Shown here piece after piece: positions 49,035 through 56,235 of a stretch of DNA of 64,000 nt. A program made the translations under genes and the position numbers. The stretch comes from JBQTII01 sp052388275. Lineage in GTDB: Bacteria > Actinomycetota > Actinomycetes > Sporichthyales > Sporichthyaceae. The stretch is taken from the NCBI GenBank assembly GCA_052388275.1, contig JBQTII010000008.1:1-64000 (forward strand), given 5' to 3'. Below the pieces are notes generated by a model that saw only the letters and a list, made by a program, of their open reading frames with translations, had not been told where the DNA came from and searched no databases. How positions within the stretch are numbered: position 1 is the stretch's first letter; every line of letters starts with the position of its first letter.

Positions 49035-49281
49035 GGAGGTTCCTTTCACCTTGGTGAACACCTGTGCGGGCTGTCCGCTCAGGTGGATCTGTGGGAGGGA
49101 TTTCCTGGCCACGGAAGAGCGCGGCAGGGGGTAGCAGTCGTCGGCGTCGCGTTCGCGGTGCTGGGGCGTCCGGGGCGAGGGTGCCGTGGCGCGTCGCGTC
49201 AATCTGCGCCGCGCCGCAGCGCCGGCAGTAGCGACAGTCGGGTGCGTTCAGATGGCAGCATCGACAGCATGGCGTGCTCAC
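48835..49281 (-). CDS. Zinc-ribbon reading frame overlapping the Tat-protein gene
   Basis: GTG 49281 overlaps the stop of the membrane gene above it (GTGA). The first 25 residues, CCRCCHLNAPDCRYCRRCGA, are a clear zinc ribbon of the CxxC…YCRxCG kind. The frame then continues for 149 codons, overlapping the start of the Tat-protein gene by about 200 bp with Arg/Pro-rich sequence that looks less real, so the true end may be earlier through an unseen frameshift. It lies in a zinc-regulated operon. Confidence 0.4.
   Translation of the reverse strand: MSTPCCRCCHLNAPDCRYCRRCGAAQIDATRHGTLAPDAPAPRTRRRRLLPPAALFRGQEIPPTDPPERTARTGVHQGERNLHEQHPSVPHSGRRGGSPAAPSTAGAGRRRRRRCRRRGRSRGGRSIRLGRRGQDSLSPGKIGQERPG
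49045..49058 (-). promoter_or_regulatory. Palindrome before the Tat-protein gene
   Basis: TTCACC-TT-GGTGAA is a perfect 6-2-6 palindrome ending 11 bp before ATG 49034. It may be a second operator or a small stem at the ribosome-binding site. Confidence 0.4.
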
Positions 49282-49715
49282 CACAGCTGCCCCCCGGACA
49301 GGCGCCATCGCGGAAGCAGCACACGCAGCGGGCCCTGCACCATGAGCCAGACCGCGACCCACGCCGTGAGGACGGGCACCACGAAGCTGGACGCCGAACT
49401 CGGGCGAAGCTCGACCGGCAGCACGGTCACGGCCAAGGCGAGGGGCGTGAGTTCGGCGAACACCGCCAACAGTGCCACCAAGGAGGGCCAGTCCCGCTCT
49501 GCTCGGCGCTGCTGCAGGCCGTGATAGATCCCCTCCCAGATGATCCCGAGCAAAGTCATCAGTACCAGCACCGCGACGACACTTCCCGCGGACTGCATGA
49601 GGTTGCTCGACTGCCGCCCGGGAAGGGTGGCGGCGGCGACCAGGGCGGCGGGTAGCCCGCAGGTCAGGGTCATCAGCAGGCGGGTCTGCACCCGCCCGCG
49701 AAGGGTGAGCGTCAC
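49278..49715 (-). CDS. Small membrane protein coupled to the flavoprotein
   Basis: A 145-aa protein from GTG 49715, which overlaps the flavoprotein stop (GTGA); the frame is open further upstream but this start is the coupled one. Four hydrophobic segments (LLMTLTCGLPAALVAAATL, SVVAVLVLMTLLGIIWEGI, LVALLAVFAELTPLALAV, SFVVPVLTAWVAVWLMV). No known motif. Confidence 0.6.
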   Translation of the reverse strand: MTLTLRGRVQTRLLMTLTCGLPAALVAAATLPGRQSSNLMQSAGSVVAVLVLMTLLGIIWEGIYHGLQQRRAERDWPSLVALLAVFAELTPLALAVTVLPVELRPSSASSFVVPVLTAWVAVWLMVQGPLRVLLPRWRLSGGQLW

Positions 49716-51187
49716 GGTGTCACGCCCCGCATCCAGCGCACCCAGCCGGCCAGCGAGTTGCGCATCGTCAACGGCCGACACATGCCGGATGCCGCCAGAG
49801 CGTCGGCGATGCGTAGCGCGGCCGCCTGCAGGCCCCAGTACGAATCGACGGGGCCGATGTCGGTGCCCAGGGACATCGCACCGCTCGCGAAGATCCGAGC
49901 CTGGCCGTGCCGGGCTTCCCGTACCTCGAAATCGGCGCTGACCGTGAGGCGCCCGAAACTGTTCTCGCGGGCCAGGCCGGTGGCGACCAGGTCGGCCAGC
50001 AGTCCATGCTCCCCGGCGCGCCCGACGAGTCCCGTGCAGTCGATCACCGCGTCGACCAGCAGATCGTCGGGGGCAAGGTGTGCATCATCGCCGCGGATCT
50101 GCGCGCGGATCCGGTCGCCGTCCGCGGGCTCCAGAGAGTGAATCTCGCCGACGATGGCGCGGTATCTGCCCTCGGCTGCCGCTCGGGTCAGCAGGCCCGG
50201 CAGGCCGGCGCGCGGGGGAGCGCTGGGCGCGGTCAGTGCGCGCAGACGGCGATGCCGGGAACCTTCGGTGCAGGCGTGCGCGACGTGGGTGGCGAGCTGA
50301 CCGCCGAAGGCGCCTTTGGGAACCGTGTAGTGCTGCCAGTTCCACACCGCCGGATCGTTGACGGTGCTACGGGGGTGGGTGCGGCGGACCAGGTGGATGA
50401 TTCGCGGTCGGGTCTGCGCGGCGCCGCCGCCTTCGCTGAGCCGCTCGATGACGCGGGCCGCCGTAGCGCCGGCCCCGCACACCAGCACGTTCGCCCCCGC
50501 GGGAAGCGAGGCGTACAGCTGTTCGTGGGGTTCGTAGGCATGTACGACCGTAGGGAACTCGCCGAAGCGACCACGGAAGCGCCGAAGGTGGCGCGTGAGG
50601 CCGAGGGCTGGGTAGCCCAGCGCGAGGTGGACGGCGCGGGCGCGGATGGCGTGTTGCTGCCCGCAGTCGTCGGTGGCGAAGGTGACCAAGCCGCCGTTGC
50701 GGTGCAGACGGATCCGCTGCGCACGCAGGCGCTGATGCATGTGGGGCCAGCCGATGCGGGCGGCCTCGCGAGCGACGCCGTGGTAGACGTGCCCGCTGAC
50801 CGGGGCGAACGGGTCACACAGCATGGGCTCGCCGAGAACCCGCAGCAGGGGTCGCGGACTACGCCGGGCGATCGCCTCCTCGAGGGCATAGCCGGGAAAG
50901 CCCCAGATGTTGTCGATGCGCGCACCCGAATCCGAACGCAGCCGGTCGTGATCGCGCAGCTGCGAGCAGTGTGCGAGGTGGCGAAATCCCAGGGCGGGAT
51001 CGGGATCTGGTCCGGCCACTCGCAGATCGCCGGTGGGAATGCCCAGGACCCGCAGCACGTCGATCAAGGCGAACGATCCCAGGCCGCCGCCGATGCTGAG
51101 CACCTCCACGTCCTGGACCGGCAGGCAGCGCAGGTCACTCTCGTCGCAGAAGGGTCCCGAGCGCACCTGAACCTGGGGTGACCTCAT
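49712..51187 (-). CDS. FAD/NAD(P)-binding oxidoreductase heading the Zur-linked operon
   Basis: A 491-aa protein from ATG 51187. The first dinucleotide fold reads VLSIGGGLGSFALIDVLRVLG (about residue 30) and the second NVLVCGAGATAARVIERL (about 240), like N-hydroxylating and Baeyer-Villiger-type flavin monooxygenases. The C-terminal part has VIDCTGLVG and FASGAMSLGTDIGPVDSYWG, the flavin-site end. The N-terminal 25 residues carry two Cys. Substrate unknown. The start is only 14 bp from a near-perfect Zur box, and four or more genes follow with overlaps. Confidence 0.75.
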   Translation of the reverse strand: MRSPQVQVRSGPFCDESDLRCLPVQDVEVLSIGGGLGSFALIDVLRVLGIPTGDLRVAGPDPDPALGFRHLAHCSQLRDHDRLRSDSGARIDNIWGFPGYALEEAIARRSPRPLLRVLGEPMLCDPFAPVSGHVYHGVAREAARIGWPHMHQRLRAQRIRLHRNGGLVTFATDDCGQQHAIRARAVHLALGYPALGLTRHLRRFRGRFGEFPTVVHAYEPHEQLYASLPAGANVLVCGAGATAARVIERLSEGGGAAQTRPRIIHLVRRTHPRSTVNDPAVWNWQHYTVPKGAFGGQLATHVAHACTEGSRHRRLRALTAPSAPPRAGLPGLLTRAAAEGRYRAIVGEIHSLEPADGDRIRAQIRGDDAHLAPDDLLVDAVIDCTGLVGRAGEHGLLADLVATGLARENSFGRLTVSADFEVREARHGQARIFASGAMSLGTDIGPVDSYWGLQAAALRIADALAASGMCRPLTMRNSLAGWVRWMRGVTP

Positions 51188-51200
51188 GCCCGGCACTCTA

Positions 51201-51217
51201 ATGATAACGATTGTCAT
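51201..51217 (-). promoter_or_regulatory. Strong candidate Zur box upstream of the flavoprotein operon
   Basis: ATGATAACGATTGTCAT is a 7-3-7 inverted repeat with one mismatch (ATGATAA/TTGTCAT), 13 bp upstream of ATG 51187. Confidence 0.8.
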
Positions 51218-51330
51218 CAGCAACTCGGCTGGCTCTGACTGATGGCGCGACAAGGTCGCCGTGGTGTAGAGGTCGCGGGGGTTAGAGGTTGTGGAGTTTG
51301 CGGGCGTGCCAGCCTTGCAGTACTGTAAAC

Positions 51331-51343
51331 GACAATCATTGTC
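51331..51343 (+). promoter_or_regulatory. Strong candidate Zur box upstream of the second znu operon
   Basis: GACAATCATTGTC is a perfect 6-1-6 palindrome; with flanks AAAC and AATCC it aligns with the box at 29498. It is 32 bp before the GTG of znuA2. Confidence 0.85.
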
Positions 51344-51375
51344 AATCCGTGTCAGGGCAGAACAAAGGATGACGA

Positions 51376-52380
51376 GTGCGACGTTCTCGGCAGCGCGGGT
51401 CCGGTCCCTTGCTCGCGCTCCTCGCGTGTGCCGGCGTGCTCACCGCGTGTTCGGATGACGATGCAGGTGCCCCAGTGCCGGCTGCTTCGCAGGTCTCGGT
51501 AACACCGGCTGCCCAGGGGCTTGTCGAGCCGATTCCCGTGGCCGCAGCGTTCTATCCGATCGCCGAGGCAGTCGGCCGGGTGGGCGGTGACCGGGTCGCG
51601 GTGCAGAACCTGACCCCACCGGGTGGCGGTCCGCACGATCTTGAACTGAACCCGCGTCAGGTTGAAGAGCTGGAGAAGGCGCGGGCGATCTTCTATCTCT
51701 CCGGCGGCTTCCAACCGCAGGTACAGCAGGCAGCGTCCGGGATGCCCGCGGCGGCCCGCAAGGTCGACATCCTGGCCGGGGTGAGCCTGCTTCCGGTGGG
51801 CGAGCAACTTGCCGGCACCCAGGGCGAGGTCGACGGCGAGGTGCTTGCCGATGGTGGAGATCCCCACATCTGGGTGGACCCGCTGCTCCAACTCGGCATC
51901 GCGACCCAGGCACGGGACGTGCTGGTAGAGCTCGACCCCGCGGGCACCTCGACCTATGACACCAATCTTGCGGCTTACCGCAGTGAACTTGAGGCGCTCA
52001 ACGTCGACTACCGGACCGGGCTGCAAACCTGTCAGTCGCGGGTGGTCGTGACCAGCCACCGGGCGTTTGAGTACCTCGCCCGCCGGTACGGCTTGATCCA
52101 GATCGCCATCGCCGGGCTCTCTCCCGAGGACGAGCCTGATCCTCGCTCGCTGGCTGCCATCGCCGAGGCGGCCAAGAGGGAAGGGGTGCGCACCGTCTAC
52201 TTTGAGGAGCAGGTGCCGGCCGACTTCGCCCGGACCGTGGCGCGCGAGATCGGCGCCGGCACCGACGCGCTCGATCCCGTGGAGACCATCACGGCCGAAG
52301 ATCTGGCCGCCGGACGTACCTACAGTGCCGTCATGCGCGACAACCTTGCCGCGCTGCGCGCGGGCCTGGGCTGCACGTGA
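51376..52380 (+). CDS. znuA2: Zinc-binding lipoprotein ZnuA, second copy
   Basis: A 334-aa lipoprotein (lipobox LTAC, about residue 25) of the metal-binding family. VAAAFYPIAEAVGRVGGDRVAVQNLTPPGGGPHDLEL supplies the first His, GGDPHIWVDPLLQ the second, VVVTSHRAFEYLARRYGL the third and VRTVYFEEQVPADFA the acidic end. The loop between His1 and His2 is short and lacks the His repeat of the first copy, so the two may differ in affinity. It opens a znuA-znuC-znuB operon. Confidence 0.9.
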   Translation: MRRSRQRGSGPLLALLACAGVLTACSDDDAGAPVPAASQVSVTPAAQGLVEPIPVAAAFYPIAEAVGRVGGDRVAVQNLTPPGGGPHDLELNPRQVEELEKARAIFYLSGGFQPQVQQAASGMPAAARKVDILAGVSLLPVGEQLAGTQGEVDGEVLADGGDPHIWVDPLLQLGIATQARDVLVELDPAGTSTYDTNLAAYRSELEALNVDYRTGLQTCQSRVVVTSHRAFEYLARRYGLIQIAIAGLSPEDEPDPRSLAAIAEAAKREGVRTVYFEEQVPADFARTVAREIGAGTDALDPVETITAEDLAAGRTYSAVMRDNLAALRAGLGCT

Positions 52381-53141
52381 GCGCTCCGCTGTGCCAGTCA
52401 ACCCCAGAGCGCGGACAAGCCGGTGAGGAGTCGCTCCGGGTCAGCGACCTGGGCGTGCGGTACGGCTCACGGGTCGCACTTCGCGACCTGAGCGTGCGCG
52501 CCGGATGGGGTGAGCTGATCGCGGTGATCGGCCCCAACGGCGCCGGGAAGTCCACCCTGTTCAAGGCGATGTCCGGCCTGGTGCCCTACACCGGCGAGGT
52601 CGCCCTGGCGGGCGAGCCGTGCCATTGTGGACGCAGCCCGGTTACCTCCTACCTGCCCCAGCGCGCGGACATCGACCTGGATTTCCCGATCAGCGTGGGC
52701 GCGATGGTCCTGTCCGGGCGCCGCAGGTTCCTGCCCCCGTGGCGCCGCCCGCGCGAGCCGGACCGTGCCGCAGTCGCCGACGCGCTGCGGGCGGTCGACC
52801 TGCTTCCCCGCGCTCGCGACCGGATCGGGTCCCTGTCCGGTGGCCAGTTGCAGCGGGCCTTCGTCGCCCGGGCGCTGGCCTCCCGGGCGCGGGTGCTGCT
52901 GCTCGACGAGGCCCTTGCCGGGGTGGATGCGCCGAATACGGCCGAGCTGATCGAGCTGTTCACCCGCCTCACCGCGCAGGGCCGCACCATCTTGGTGGCC
53001 ACACACGACCTCGCCTTGACGCGACGTCACTTTTCGCGCTGCATTGCCGTGAACGGCACTGTGACGGCGGATGGCCCGCCGGCCGCGGTGCTGACCTTGG
53101 AGAGCCTGGAGGCGACCTTCGGATCCGGGATCGCCGCCTGA
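52377..53141 (+). CDS. znuC2: Zinc ABC transporter ATPase, second copy
   Basis: A 254-aa ATPase from GTG 52377 overlapping znuA2 (GTGA). Walker A VIGPNGAGKSTLFKA (about 53), Q-loop LPQRADIDLDFPISV, signature LSGGQLQRA (about 158), Walker B VLLLDEALAGVDA and switch ATHDL. The Walker B has EA where EP is usual, a tolerated change. It couples to the permease gene by TGATG. Confidence 0.9.
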   Translation: MSAPLCQSTPERGQAGEESLRVSDLGVRYGSRVALRDLSVRAGWGELIAVIGPNGAGKSTLFKAMSGLVPYTGEVALAGEPCHCGRSPVTSYLPQRADIDLDFPISVGAMVLSGRRRFLPPWRRPREPDRAAVADALRAVDLLPRARDRIGSLSGGQLQRAFVARALASRARVLLLDEALAGVDAPNTAELIELFTRLTAQGRTILVATHDLALTRRHFSRCIAVNGTVTADGPPAAVLTLESLEATFGSGIAA

Positions 53142-54043
53142 TGCTTGGCCCGTTCACCGAGCTACTCCTCGACCCCTATTCCTCGCAGTTCATGCGCCGG
53201 GCGCTACTCGCCGCGATTCTGGTCGGGGTGCTGTGCCCAGTGGTCGGAGTGTGGGTGATCCTGCGCCGGCTCGCATTCCTTGGCGATGCGATGGCGCACT
53301 CGACGTTGTCCGGGGTGGCCGCGGCCTATCTGTTGGGGGTGAGCATCGTCGCGGGGGCGCTGGTCGCAGGCCTGCTGATGGGGCTGCTCGTCGCATTGCT
53401 CGGCGCCCGGCGAGCGTTGCACGATGATGCGGCAATCGGCGTGGTCGAGACCGTGCTGTTCGCCACCGGGCTCATCCTGATCGCCTCCAACGATGACATC
53501 GGCGTGGATCTGGGCCACCTGCTGCTGGGCCAGATCACCACGGTGGACCACCACGATCTGGTCCTGGCCGGTGTGCTCGTCGCGATCGTACTCAGCGCCG
53601 CGGCCCTGCTGGGGCGCGATCTGCTCTCGGCCACCTTCGACCCGGTGCATGCGCGCGGGGTGGGGGTGCCCGAAGCTGCCGTGCGCGTGGTGGTGCTCGC
53701 CATGGTGTGCATCGCCGTCGTGGTCAGCCTGCAGACCGTCGGGCTGCTGATGAGCGTGGCGATCCTGGTTACCCCGGCGGCGAGTGCGCGGCTATGGACC
53801 TGCCGCGTGGGCACGATGACCGCGGCCGCCGTTGGCTACGGGCTGTTCGCCACCGTTGGTGGGCTCACGGTGAGCTATCACGCCGCGAGCCCGCCCGGGG
53901 CCACGATCGCGCTGGTCGCGGCGGCCTGCTTTGCGGCGACTTTTCTGCTCACCTTGCCGGTACACACCGCCCGGCGGGGTCACCCTGACTCATTCGCCGG
54001 TGAGCGGGATCAGCCGCTCAAGGCCGGGCAGTCGTTGCAGTAG
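53141..54043 (+). CDS. znuB2: Zinc ABC transporter permease, second copy
   Basis: A 300-aa ABC-3 permease: RRALLAAILVGVLCPVVGVWVILRRLAFLGDAMAHSTLSGVA at the N terminus, DPVHARGVGVPEA in the cytoplasmic loop and QTVGLLMSVAILVTPAASARL near the end, with about nine helices. It completes a second zinc importer. Its final 34 bp overlap the convergent zur2. Confidence 0.9.
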   Translation: MLGPFTELLLDPYSSQFMRRALLAAILVGVLCPVVGVWVILRRLAFLGDAMAHSTLSGVAAAYLLGVSIVAGALVAGLLMGLLVALLGARRALHDDAAIGVVETVLFATGLILIASNDDIGVDLGHLLLGQITTVDHHDLVLAGVLVAIVLSAAALLGRDLLSATFDPVHARGVGVPEAAVRVVVLAMVCIAVVVSLQTVGLLMSVAILVTPAASARLWTCRVGTMTAAAVGYGLFATVGGLTVSYHAASPPGATIALVAAACFAATFLLTLPVHTARRGHPDSFAGERDQPLKAGQSLQ

Positions 54044-54480
54044 CCGCGCAGTTCCACCACGTGGGTCACGTCGCTGTAACCGGCCGCCCGCGCAACCCGG
54101 TCCGCCCAGCGCTCCACCGGCTCGGAATCGACCGCGATGCTGCGATGGCATCGCAGGCACATCAGGTAATGCCGATGCTCGTGCCCGCTGCGCAGGCGGT
54201 AACGGCGCTCGCCGTCGAGGTCATGGATGACGTCAACGAGCTCCGCCCTCTCGAAATGATGAAGTGTGCGATAAACGGTGCTCAGGCTCATGGCTCGGGG
54301 GAGTTCGGCCGCCAGCTGGTCATGAAGCTCTTGAGCTGAGCAGAACGAGGCGCTCTGACGCAGGCGGGCCAGCAGGGCCGCGCGATGACGTGAGGAGCGG
54401 GTGGCGATGGCGCCGCTCTTCTCACGTGTGCAGCGGGTAGGGGTCACCTTGACCTCACCGATTGGACGGCGTGCTCGCAT
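54010..54480 (-). CDS. zur2: Fur-family zinc regulator Zur, second copy
   Basis: A 156-aa Fur-family protein. HTH: FCSAQELHDQLAAEL…SLSTVYRTLHHFERAELVD. Ligands: HEHRHYLMCLRCHR (about residue 104), then HVVELRGYCNDC (about 144), the Cys4 site and regulatory His. It overlaps the upstream rpsR by 26 bp, so it would be made together with S18 and may repress itself through the box at 54722. Two Zur proteins in one cluster may have different zinc affinities or targets. Confidence 0.85.
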   Translation of the reverse strand: MRARRPIGEVKVTPTRCTREKSGAIATRSSRHRAALLARLRQSASFCSAQELHDQLAAELPRAMSLSTVYRTLHHFERAELVDVIHDLDGERRYRLRSGHEHRHYLMCLRCHRSIAVDSEPVERWADRVARAAGYSDVTHVVELRGYCNDCPALSG

Positions 54481-54697
54481 AGGGCAGCAGAGCCATCTCG
54501 CGCGCGTTCTTGATCGCCCGAGCGATCTGGCGCTGCTGCTGGCCGGTGACCCCGGTCACGCGCCGCGAGCGGATCTTGCCGCGATCGGAGATGAAGCGCC
54601 GCAGCAGGGCGGTGTCCTTGTAGTCGATGGAGGTGATCTTGGCGGCGAGCAACGGATTGGACTTCTTCCTGCGGACCGGACGCGGTGCAGGCTTCAT
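54455..54697 (-). CDS. rpsR: Ribosomal protein S18, zinc-free paralogue
   Basis: An 80-aa S18: KPAPRPVRRKKSNPLLAAKI, ITSIDYKDTALLRRFISDRGKIRSRRVTG and QQQRQIARAIKNAREMALLPY. Zinc-type actinobacterial S18 has a CxxC-type site near the N terminus; none is left. It sits first in an operon with zur2 behind a Zur box. Confidence 0.93.
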   Translation of the reverse strand: MKPAPRPVRRKKSNPLLAAKITSIDYKDTALLRRFISDRGKIRSRRVTGVTGQQQRQIARAIKNAREMALLPYASTPSNR

Positions 54698-54721
54698 GGC
54701 GGGCCCTCTCTCCGAACGACG

Positions 54722-54738
54722 ATGGTTATCATTATGCT
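54722..54738. promoter_or_regulatory. Candidate Zur box between rpsR-zur2 and the Cys-rich gene
   Basis: On the minus strand GCATAATGATAACCAT aligns with the left half of the strong box at 51201 (AATGATAAC). It lies 25 bp from the rpsR ATG and 40 bp from the start at 54778, so it could control both. Confidence 0.6.
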
Positions 54739-54777
54739 ACGAAGCGAACACGAAGTTCACCACGAGGGGACACCGCA

Positions 54778-55152
54778 ATGCCACGTCAGGCGCCGTCGGG
54801 CTACACCGCGTTCGCCTGCACCGGACCGTCGTGTGAGTCGCTGTGTGGGCAGGTCTTCGCGCCGTTGCGTGCGTGCGTGCGGGCGGGCATGCATGGGGTG
54901 CTGGTCTCGACCGGGTGTTCCCTCGGACCCCTGATGTGCCGCACCCGTACCCCCGGCACCGTCGTGATCGTTCAGCCCTGCGATGAGGCTCGGCGCCCCA
55001 TCGACGCAGCGATGGTCATCGGACCCCTGCGCGACGACCTGGACGTCGACGAGCTGCGGCGCTGGCTGGAGAAGGGGACGCTGGAGTTCGGCCTGCTACC
55101 CGCTCGGCTTCGCGCGGTGTCCCGTGCGGCGGAGCTCGCGCTGGTGAACTGA
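54778..55152 (+). CDS. Cys-rich ferredoxin/thioredoxin-like protein
   Basis: A 124-aa protein. FACTGPSCESLCGQVFAPLRACVRAG, VSTGCSLGPLMCRTRTPG and VIVQPCDEARRP give seven to eight Cys spaced like those of thioredoxin-fold [2Fe-2S] proteins. The order (a CxxxxC cluster, then STGCSLGPLMC) resembles the protein at 45637 but is not the same family member. It is divergent from rpsR across a Zur box. Probable metal or Fe-S protein; role unknown. Confidence 0.6.
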   Translation: MPRQAPSGYTAFACTGPSCESLCGQVFAPLRACVRAGMHGVLVSTGCSLGPLMCRTRTPGTVVIVQPCDEARRPIDAAMVIGPLRDDLDVDELRRWLEKGTLEFGLLPARLRAVSRAAELALVN

Positions 55153-55236
55153 ACCCAGCTCAACGCAACAGGTAGGGGATAACGTCAAGGCGCGGCGCGG
55201 ATGGTCGTCGTGGTACGACAGTAGGGAGCCGCGCCA

Positions 55237-56091
55237 GTGCGCGGACGCCTGCACCGGGAAGGGTCGCTCGCCTTGAACATGCCCCGGGATCTCGTGCTGG
55301 TGCGTCACGGCGAGGCCGAGGGCAACGTGACGGTGCAGAACGCGAAGAGCGGTGACCTCTCCGGTTACACCGATGCGTTCGTCACCACGCCAGGGCACCG
55401 TTGGCGCCTGACCGACCTCGGCCGCGCTCAGGCGGCGAGGATCGGAGCCTGGCTGGCTGCGGAGTTCACTGCGGGCTTCGATGCCTGCTACGTATCGCCC
55501 TACGTGCGCACCCGCGAGACCGCCGGCCTGCTCGGTGTGCCGGGCGCGACCTGGTCCCTGAACCGCGCGCTGCGCGAACGCGACTGGGGCGACATCGGCT
55601 CGATGCCGCGCGAAACGTTTCACGAGCGCTATCCCGACAACGCTCTGACCAAACGGATCGACCCGCTCTACTGGGTACCGCCCGGCGGGGAGTCGGTCGC
55701 CCAGGTCGCCGAGGACCGGGTGCGCAACGTGCTCTCCACCCTGCATCGCGAGCGCTCCGAACAACGGGTGCTCGCCGTCACCCACGGGGAGTTCATGTGG
55801 GCTGCCCGGCTCGTGCTCGAGCGCTGGGACGACGAGGAGTTCGTGCGCCGCGACGCCGATCCCGCGGATCGCATCCACAACGCGATGGCCCTGCACTACA
55901 GCCGCGTCGACCCGGTGTCCGGTGAGCAGGCGAACCGGCTGCGCTGGATACGCGACGCCCGCCCGATCCGCGACGGTGAGCGGTGGCGGGTGGCGCTCTC
56001 GCCCTGGCGCGAGTTCACCCCGCACCGGCGTAGCAGCGCCGACCTGCTCGCCTCGATCGCTGACGTCCCCTCGATGCTGGATCCGCTCTGA
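55237..56091 (+). CDS. Histidine phosphatase family protein
   Basis: A 284-aa protein (GTG 55237 with AGGGAG upstream; ATG 55279 is the alternative). DLVLVRHGEAEGNVTVQNA has the catalytic RHGE. SPYVRTRETAGLL, then RERDWGDIG and VLAVTHGEFMWAARLVLE provide the second His and the acid. No kinase domain is attached, so it is a stand-alone phosphatase or mutase. The C-terminal 60 residues (PHRRSSADLLASI) are an addition. The gene is separated by 84 bp from the zinc cluster. Confidence 0.8.
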   Translation: MRGRLHREGSLALNMPRDLVLVRHGEAEGNVTVQNAKSGDLSGYTDAFVTTPGHRWRLTDLGRAQAARIGAWLAAEFTAGFDACYVSPYVRTRETAGLLGVPGATWSLNRALRERDWGDIGSMPRETFHERYPDNALTKRIDPLYWVPPGGESVAQVAEDRVRNVLSTLHRERSEQRVLAVTHGEFMWAARLVLERWDDEEFVRRDADPADRIHNAMALHYSRVDPVSGEQANRLRWIRDARPIRDGERWRVALSPWREFTPHRRSSADLLASIADVPSMLDPL

Positions 56092-56235
56092 GGAGATCCC
56101 TGGCTTATCAATTTTGAGGCTCGGTGGCACACCGGGCGCGGCCTCGATGACCTCATCCGTTCGGCCGGGAACTCCAGGCGCATCCGCCGTCATCCAAGCC
56201 TGTGACCACACGACGGGCGCAGCGGGAAGCAGACG

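Noticed and set aside
49035..49202. Upstream extension of the Tat-exported protein
   Set aside because: The frame is open to 49202 but the twin-arginine signal begins right after ATG 49034, which has its own ribosome-binding site.
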